A stretch of DNA of 5,892 nucleotides from Lachnospiraceae bacterium. GTDB taxonomy: Bacteria > Bacillota > Clostridia > Lachnospirales > Lachnospiraceae. Below are positions 5,861 through 5,892 of the stretch, piece after piece. The notes under the pieces are model-generated. The model saw only the letters and a program-made list of their open reading frames with translations. It searched no databases and was not told the DNA's origin. Each line of letters starts with the position of its first letter. The first letter of the stretch is position 1. Both the position numbers and the translations under genes were made by a program. The stretch spans positions 1-5,892 of the forward strand of contig JAIECC010000288.1 in NCBI GenBank assembly GCA_029068665.1, written 5' to 3'.

Positions 5861-5892
5861 TATAAAAGAAATGTTGATATTTTCGGGTCAGA

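Noticed and set aside
5871..5892. ATG opening a frame to the window edge (MLIFSGQ...)
   Set aside because: There is no ribosome binding site upstream, it lies only a few bases after the predicted transcript start, and too little sequence is available.

Overview
The window looks like a chromosomal housekeeping segment from a Gram-positive Firmicute of the class Clostridia, most likely a Lachnospiraceae-type gut anaerobe. This is inferred from the proteins, the strong GGAGG-type ribosome binding sites, the moderate GC (about 45% in sampled parts of fhs) and the gene order rimO-pgsA-cinA. All genes supported here lie on the + strand.

Layout. Bases 2-124 hold the last 40 codons of an unrecognised membrane protein that begins outside the window. 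Next comes a small GNAT-family acetyltransferase (188-640), AT-richer than the rest. A 138-base gap (641-778) carries a good sigma-A-type promoter, with a 16-base inverted repeat just upstream of its -35 box. Five genes follow in close order: fhs (formate-tetrahydrofolate ligase), folD (methylene-THF dehydrogenase/cyclohydrolase), rimO (methylthiotransferase for ribosomal protein S12), pgsA (phosphatidylglycerophosphate synthase) and a stand-alone CinA C-terminal/PncC-type amidase. The gaps are 94, 21, -17 (overlap) and 23 bases, with no hairpin-plus-T-run terminator seen between them, so one transcript from the fhs promoter is plausible. A second promoter-like sequence overlaps the cinA stop codon and points out of the window at a gene not visible here.

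How the genes work together. Fhs and FolD are consecutive steps: formate + THF + ATP gives 10-formyl-THF, then 5,10-methenyl-THF, then 5,10-methylene-THF. This supplies one-carbon units for purines, thymidylate and methionine, and in acetogens it forms part of the methyl branch of the Wood-Ljungdahl pathway. RimO modifies the ribosome, PgsA commits CDP-diacylglycerol to phosphatidylglycerol, and the CinA-type protein probably recycles pyridine nucleotides. These last three share no obvious pathway with the folate pair.

No gene-free stretch exceeds 300 bases. I found no RNA genes, CRISPR array, insertion sequence, attachment site or phage gene. I do not see an undescribed multi-gene system; the interesting points are regulatory and structural details.
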